The notes beneath the pieces were generated by a model. That model was not told where the DNA came from. It saw only the letters and a list, made by a program, of their open reading frames with translations, and searched no databases. Below, one piece after another: positions 59,779-64,000 of a stretch of 64,000 nucleotides of DNA. The stretch lies in NCBI RefSeq assembly GCF_032461945.1, contig NZ_JAWCUD010000006.1, forward strand, positions 124,001 to 188,000. Direction: 5' to 3'. The stretch comes from Paenibacillus_E violae (lineage in GTDB: Bacteria; Bacillota; Bacilli; Paenibacillales; NBRC-103111). Position 1 is the first letter of the stretch. Every line of letters begins with the position of its first letter. The position numbers and the translations under genes were made by a program.

Positions 59779-60264
59779 ATGATCAGATTGACTTATCCAA
59801 TCCGGGTAAGAGCGTGTGCGCTTATTATCGAAAATGATGCTGTTCTGCTTATACAATTTGAAGACAAAAACGGGATTCATTACAATCTTCCGGCAGGTGG
59901 CGTGGAGGCTGGGGAGTCCGTCATAGAAGCGGTGAAGCGGGAGGCTTTGGAGGAAGCTGCTGTGGATGTAGAGGTAGGGCCGCTTGCTTTTGTTTCTGAG
60001 CATGTTCCGCATTTGATGACAACATATGAAAGTAATTCACCTCACGGCTTAAGTTTGATGTTTGATTGCCAGATAAAAGAAGGTTCCAGGCCGTCTCTCC
60101 CGGCGAATCCCGATGAGAATCAAACCGGTGTCAGATGGGTTTCATTTTCTGAGTTGGACAGCATAGTGCTCTATCCGAATATTAAGCAGCTGATTAAGGA
60201 TTACGCGAGGGGTCGGAAGAGAAATATTGAACTGATAGAAGAGTACAAACTTACGTTAAATTGA
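59779..60264 (+). CDS. Nudix hydrolase
   Basis: The 161-residue protein has the Nudix box with GGVEAGESVIEAVKREALEEAA, carrying the catalytic R-E-x-x-E-E core; the final Gly of the consensus is Ala. It hydrolyses nucleoside diphosphate derivatives; substrate unknown. AAAGGCG precedes the ATG. It is followed by a terminator. Confidence 0.92.
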   Translation: MIRLTYPIRVRACALIIENDAVLLIQFEDKNGIHYNLPAGGVEAGESVIEAVKREALEEAAVDVEVGPLAFVSEHVPHLMTTYESNSPHGLSLMFDCQIKEGSRPSLPANPDENQTGVRWVSFSELDSIVLYPNIKQLIKDYARGRKRNIELIEEYKLTLN

Positions 60265-60280
60265 TACTGATAAAAAGCCG

Positions 60281-60308
60281 CCGATGCATACCCATGCTCG
60301 GTTTTTTT
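60281..60308 (+). terminator. Terminator of the Nudix gene
   Basis: CCGA(T)GCAT pairs with ATGCTCGG around ACCC, followed by seven T. Confidence 0.78.
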
Positions 60309-60452
60309 AATTGAGAATAATATTTGACAATCTATGTTTCTAGTGGAAATAATGCAATCATTTTAATCTTATTATCATGTGAAAATAGAAATTCGTATGA
60401 TAAGCTTTACTGGTCATGTATTTTATTTTGACAGATGTTAAGGAGGGATAAT

Positions 60453-63400
60453 TTGATAAAAGGTCTACAAAGAGCAAGTATTATGCTCATTTGTTTCTTG
60501 CTCGTTTTTGGAACGATGCTGGGGCAAAAGACAATGGCAGCAACTCAGCAGCCAGGTGATCAGCACAGCGTAATTCCGAACGAGCCTATAACAGGCGCCG
60601 CTTTTGGAAGTAATGTGTATGTGGCGGTGGGCTATTACGGCAAGATTTTGAAGTCAATCAATGGGTTTGATTGGCAAATAGCCGCGGATAGATCACGCCT
60701 AGATGTGACCTATACCGGCGTTACATTCGGTGGCAATCAATTTGTCGCCGTCGGGGATCAAGGGACGGTAATGACGTCTCCGGACGGAGACGTATGGACG
60801 CAGCGCGATTCTACGATATCGAGCAGAATTGATAGAGTTGCATATGCGGACGGGATCAACAAGTTTATCGCGGTTACGACGGGTGGCAAGGTGATCACCT
60901 CTCCAGATGGTAAGACCTGGTCATCGATGACGATCGGGACGAGCAATAATTTGACTTCCATAGCGGTCAGCGACAAGGCGATCGTAATTGGCGATTCTGG
61001 CGGTTATGTACATACTTCTACAGATGGAAAGACTTGGTCTAAGCATACGAAGCTTTCGGGTTCATTTTTTATTAATTCTGTGCTGAGTCTTAATAATCGT
61101 TTCTATGCCAATGATGCTTTGGGATCAAGTTATACATCCCTTGATGGAATTACCTGGTCTGGTCCATTCAGAGCAGCCGGCAATACGTCGAGCCAAATAT
61201 TTGGAGGCTTATATGACAATGTAAATTCCAAATATTATTTGTTTGGCTACGACGGGACGTCTTATGGCGGTATTTTTACGTCCACGAATGGTACAGATTT
61301 TCAACAGCAAACCAAAGGCTCCACAATGACATCCCAAAATGCCTTCTATGCAAAGGGCGTATTTATGCAGCTAGGCAATGATGGCATCGTAGTTTCCACC
61401 GATGGAGTGAATTGGCAATATCCGTATGGCGGGTCATTTGCCAATGTGATTTATGATGGAACTCGCTATCTTGCCGTTGGGCGAAATGGGAATGATGGCT
61501 TCATTAAAGGGTCAACTGACGGCATTAATTGGTCCAAGGTTAATTTGAACTTGGTTCCTGCGATGGCTTCCATTATTTATTTTAATGGCAAGTATGTTGC
61601 TGTCGGCAATTCGGGAACGGTTGTTACATCAAGCGATGGCACGACTTGGACGGTAAATCCCACGGCGATTTCGGATTACAAACTTACTTCGGTTGCCTAT
61701 GGGAATGGTGTGCTCATTGCAGTTGACGAGATCGGTACGATCTATAAGTCAACGAATAATGGAGTGACTTGGTTACCACCCGTTAGAGAAGATACGGATA
61801 ATTATAACGCCCTGCAGTTCGTTTCCTATACGAATGGGAAATTCTATGCCGTTGGAGATTATGATACTTATCTGGAGTCGACAGATAATGGGGATAGTTG
61901 GCATACAGTTGCCTCTACTGCGGTTCCTTCCGCAGCTTTCTTCAACATCAATATGATGCAGCAGGCGGACATTCCGGTGACTTTAACGAACGCCCTGAAA
62001 AGCATCAGTGTCAGCAACCAGGGTACGGTTTTGACCCAAGGTACTGATTTTACGGTGTCCGGTAGCGTTGTAACGCTGAAAAAAGAGTTTTTGTCTCAAC
62101 TGGCTGAAGGATGGCAGACGTTTACTTTTCATTCGAGTAATGGAGCATCGCAGACGTTTGCAGTAAAGGTAACAAACACATCCTCCACATTAGGTCAGGC
62201 GACAAACTTGAAACTGTCAAAAGACGGAATCGCCACTTGGAATCCAGTGTCTGGCGCAGCAGGCTATGAAGATCAGCTGTACCGCAATGATTCCGTGTGG
62301 GGCAGCGCAGTTTTGACGAGTGCCAGTACCCTAAGTGCAAATTTCCTGAGCGCTATGCGTTCAGCAGGCCCTGGCAAGTATACATTTAAAGTAAAGGCAA
62401 AAGGAAATACGGTTAACTACAAAGACGGGCAGCAATCGGCGGCTTCGAATATTGTAGAGATTTATAAAGCACCATCAGAAGATGGATCGGCGAATAAAGC
62501 GGGAACCGCGCAAAATGCAAACTTTAGCATTAAAGTGAATAATGCTGTAAATGGAGCGCTTGTGACAGCTCAAGTGGCAGGTGTAAATGTTTTACGGACA
62601 GTAGCAAACGTTACTGCGGATGCAAGCGGCAAAGCAACGCTGCCTATTGATATCACAAAGCTTGCAGAGGGCAGCAACGATATTGTGATTGCTTTTACCG
62701 TTGGAACGGACAATTTCTCCGAAGAATTAACGGTTACGCTCACGAAAGACATGATTGCACCTCTTGTACCAACGGAAGACGGAACGGCGGATAAAGCAGG
62801 GACGACACAGAATGCGAATTTCAATATTGTCGTTAATGCCGAAACCGATGCCAAGGTGACAGCGCAAGTTGGCGCTGCGAATGTGCTTCAAGCTGGCACT
62901 GATGTTGAAGCGGCTAATGGGAAAGCAACGCTGCCGATTGATCTGGCGAAGCTTGCTGAAAACGCCAATCAGATCGTCATTGTTGTGACGGACGCAGCAG
63001 GAAACGCATCAGGTGCACTGACGGTACCTGTCACGAAAGATACGATTGCGCCAAACAAACCGCTTGAAGACGGAACAGCAGACAAAGCAAACACGACGCA
63101 GAATACCAATTTCGATATCATCGTAACCGCAGAGAATGGGGCAAAGGTGACAGCGAAAGTGGGAGGCACGAATGTGCTGCAGTCTGGTTCGGAAGTAACG
63201 GCGGCGAATAATAAAGCCGTGCTGCCGATTGATGTAATGAAGTTGGCGGAAGGACCGAACAGCGTCACAGTTGAAGCGAAAGATGCTGTTGGTAATACCT
63301 CCACTACCTTGACGATTACTATCACTAAAGATACAAGTCCACCCAATGTTCCAACGGAAGACGGAACGGCCAACAAAGCGGGAACGACTCAGAACGCTAA

Positions 63401-64000
63401 CTTCAGCATTTTCGTAAATGCGGAGGCGGGTTCTGTAGTGACAGCAAAAGTAGGAGGCGCGAACGTCCTCCAGTCGGTAACAAGTGTTACGGCTGCTGGC
63501 GGTAAAGCGACGCTGCCTATTGATTTTACGAAGCTTGCGGAAGGATCCAACGTAATCGAAGTTGTCGCAACAGATGCGATAGGCAATGCTTCTAATGCTT
63601 TGACCGTTGCGGTAGCGATAGATACGACTGCTCCAAGTACTCCAACGGAAGATGGAACAGCGCCGAAAGCTGGTACGACGCAAAACGCAAACTTCAGCAT
63701 CATCGTAAATGCAGAAACGGGAGCAGCGGTGACAGCGAAAGTAGGCGGCACCAGTGTTCTGCAATCGAGTGTGACAGCTGTAAATGGCAAAGCAACACTG
63801 CCTATTGATCTCTCACTCCTCACAGATGGCGCAAACAATATTGAGATTGTTGCAACAGATGGTATGGGTAATGCCTCCGGCACATTGACAGTACCTGTAA
63901 CCAAAGATATAACACCACCGGCTGCACCTGTCGAAGATGGAACGGCCAACAAAGATAACACGACGCAGAATGCCAATTTCGACATCATCGTAACCGCAGA
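60453..64000 (+). CDS. Very large secreted repeat protein, 3' end beyond window
   Basis: TTG 60453 follows AAGGAGGG by six bases, and the frame has no stop for the remaining 1182 codons. The N-terminus is a signal peptide (MIKGLQRASIMLICFLLVFG..TMAA). Residues from about 45 to 500 are beta-propeller-like repeats with about ten S-x-D/N-G-x-x-W motifs, for example SPDGKTWS and STDGVNWQ. Then come an X2-like domain (about 61960-62170), an FN3-like segment (62190-62465), and at least six bacterial-Ig-like repeats of about 97 residues. It is probably a cell-surface or secreted binding protein. The C-terminal anchor is not in view. Confidence 0.9.
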   Translation, partial: MIKGLQRASIMLICFLLVFGTMLGQKTMAATQQPGDQHSVIPNEPITGAAFGSNVYVAVGYYGKILKSINGFDWQIAADRSRLDVTYTGVTFGGNQFVAVGDQGTVMTSPDGDVWTQRDSTISSRIDRVAYADGINKFIAVTTGGKVITSPDGKTWSSMTIGTSNNLTSIAVSDKAIVIGDSGGYVHTSTDGKTWSKHTKLSGSFFINSVLSLNNRFYANDALGSSYTSLDGITWSGPFRAAGNTSSQIFGGLYDNVNSKYYLFGYDGTSYGGIFTSTNGTDFQQQTKGSTMTSQNAFYAKGVFMQLGNDGIVVSTDGVNWQYPYGGSFANVIYDGTRYLAVGRNGNDGFIKGSTDGINWSKVNLNLVPAMASIIYFNGKYVAVGNSGTVVTSSDGTTWTVNPTAISDYKLTSVAYGNGVLIAVDEIGTIYKSTNNGVTWLPPVREDTDNYNALQFVSYTNGKFYAVGDYDTYLESTDNGDSWHTVASTAVPSAAFFNINMMQQADIPVTLTNALKSISVSNQGTVLTQGTDFTVSGSVVTLKKEFLSQLAEGWQTFTFHSSNGASQTFAVKVTNTSSTLGQATNLKLSKDGIATWNPVSGAAGYEDQLYRNDSVWGSAVLTSASTLSANFLSAMRSAGPGKYTFKVKAKGNTVNYKDGQQSAASNIVEIYKAPSEDGSANKAGTAQNANFSIKVNNAVNGALVTAQVAGVNVLRTVANVTADASGKATLPIDITKLAEGSNDIVIAFTVGTDNFSEELTVTLTKDMIAPLVPTEDGTADKAGTTQNANFNIVVNAETDAKVTAQVGAANVLQAGTDVEAANGKATLPIDLAKLAENANQIVIVVTDAAGNASGALTVPVTKDTIAPNKPLEDGTADKANTTQNTNFDIIVTAENGAKVTAKVGGTNVLQSGSEVTAANNKAVLPIDVMKLAEGPNSVTVEAKDAVGNTSTTLTITITKDTSPPNVPTEDGTANKAGTTQNANFSIFVNAEAGSVVTAKVGGANVLQSVTSVTAAGGKATLPIDFTKLAEGSNVIEVVATDAIGNASNALTVAVAIDTTAPSTPTEDGTAPKAGTTQNANFSIIVNAETGAAVTAKVGGTSVLQSSVTAVNGKATLPIDLSLLTDGANNIEIVATDGMGNASGTLTVPVTKDITPPAAPVEDGTANKDNTTQNANFDIIVTA
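62478..64000 (+). repeat. Tandem Ig-like repeats of about 291 bp
   Basis: Repeat units begin with GAA-GAT/C-GGA encoding E-D-G-T/S-A at 62478, 62775, 63066, 63357, 63648 and 63933. Three successive steps are exactly 291 bp, the first is 297 and the last is 285. Units continue beyond the window. Encoded units share T-T-Q-N-A-N-F and K-A-T-L-P-I-D cores. Confidence 0.92.

Noticed and set aside
62570..63988. Long minus-strand open frames opposite the large repeat protein
   Set aside because: They lie antisense to repeated codon patterns of a well-supported plus-strand gene, lack ribosome-binding sites, and give low-complexity Ser/Val-rich translations.

Overview
The window looks like chromosome from an endospore-forming Bacillota of the Paenibacillus type. 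Supporting signs are the sporulation regulators sda and a Spo0E-family gene, the Bacillota primosome pair dnaB-dnaI, cytochrome b558-type sdhCAB, HemQ, a futalosine-pathway MqnE, GlnR/TnrA-type operators, consistently good Shine-Dalgarno sequences with frequent GTG/TTG starts, and many intrinsic terminators. There are no rRNA or tRNA genes, no insertion sequence, no prophage and no CRISPR array that I can see. The species assignment is inference.

Layout. 1-2390: the tail of one penicillin-binding transpeptidase and a complete tandem paralogue. 2626-5610: a GH127 glycosidase divergent from an AraC regulator. 5887-10804: asparagine synthetase, HAD phosphatase, DUF456 membrane protein and a MurJ/SpoVB-type flippase, with a convergent DUF2515 gene. 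12143-12964: two DUF4183-like proteins. 13094-16346: a YtrA-like GntR/ABC-transporter operon. 16379-20741: SPFH plus ribbon-helix-helix pair, thioredoxin-like protein, ctaA, HEPN protein and an SDR lacking the usual catalytic Ser. 20796-33005: an iron-sulfur and respiratory neighbourhood (NifU-type scaffold, YuzB, YutJ, MqnE, IscA/ErpA, YumC, Rex-boxed NDH-2, YuiB, HemQ), interspersed with sporulation control genes (spo0E-like, sda with DnaA boxes), two methyltransferases and a GH73 hydrolase. 33078-42667: alpha/beta hydrolase, HxlR-oxidoreductase pair, dnaBI, a HemAT-like sensor, MerR, trxA and uvrC. 42627-48561: a CPBP protease, then KtrB-KtrA-CPA antiporter-orphan response regulator. 48611-52996: LysR regulator and sdhCAB. 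53059-56252: a GlnR/TnrA-type and guanidine-I riboswitch controlled NitT/TauT ABC transporter with a tiny divergent gene. 56396-60264: LacI regulator, CDF metal exporter, a repeat-rich 850-bp gap, a hypothetical gene and a Nudix hydrolase. 60453-end: a very large secreted repeat protein that runs off the window.

The best second-look items are: (i) three perfect TGTNA-N7-TNACA boxes around the promoter of a guanidine-I riboswitch-controlled transporter, one of them lying on the -10 of a divergent promoter for an undescribed 61-aa gene; (ii) a roughly 190-nt structured leader with a possible pseudoknot upstream of mqnE, whose promoter spacer is itself a perfect palindrome; (iii) sda with a DnaA-box cluster; (iv) a Rex box before NDH-2; (v) intergenic repeat families, including eleven phased 10-bp units. 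Coordinates and motif matches were read by eye from the sequence. Family assignments rest on recognised motifs, not on database searches.
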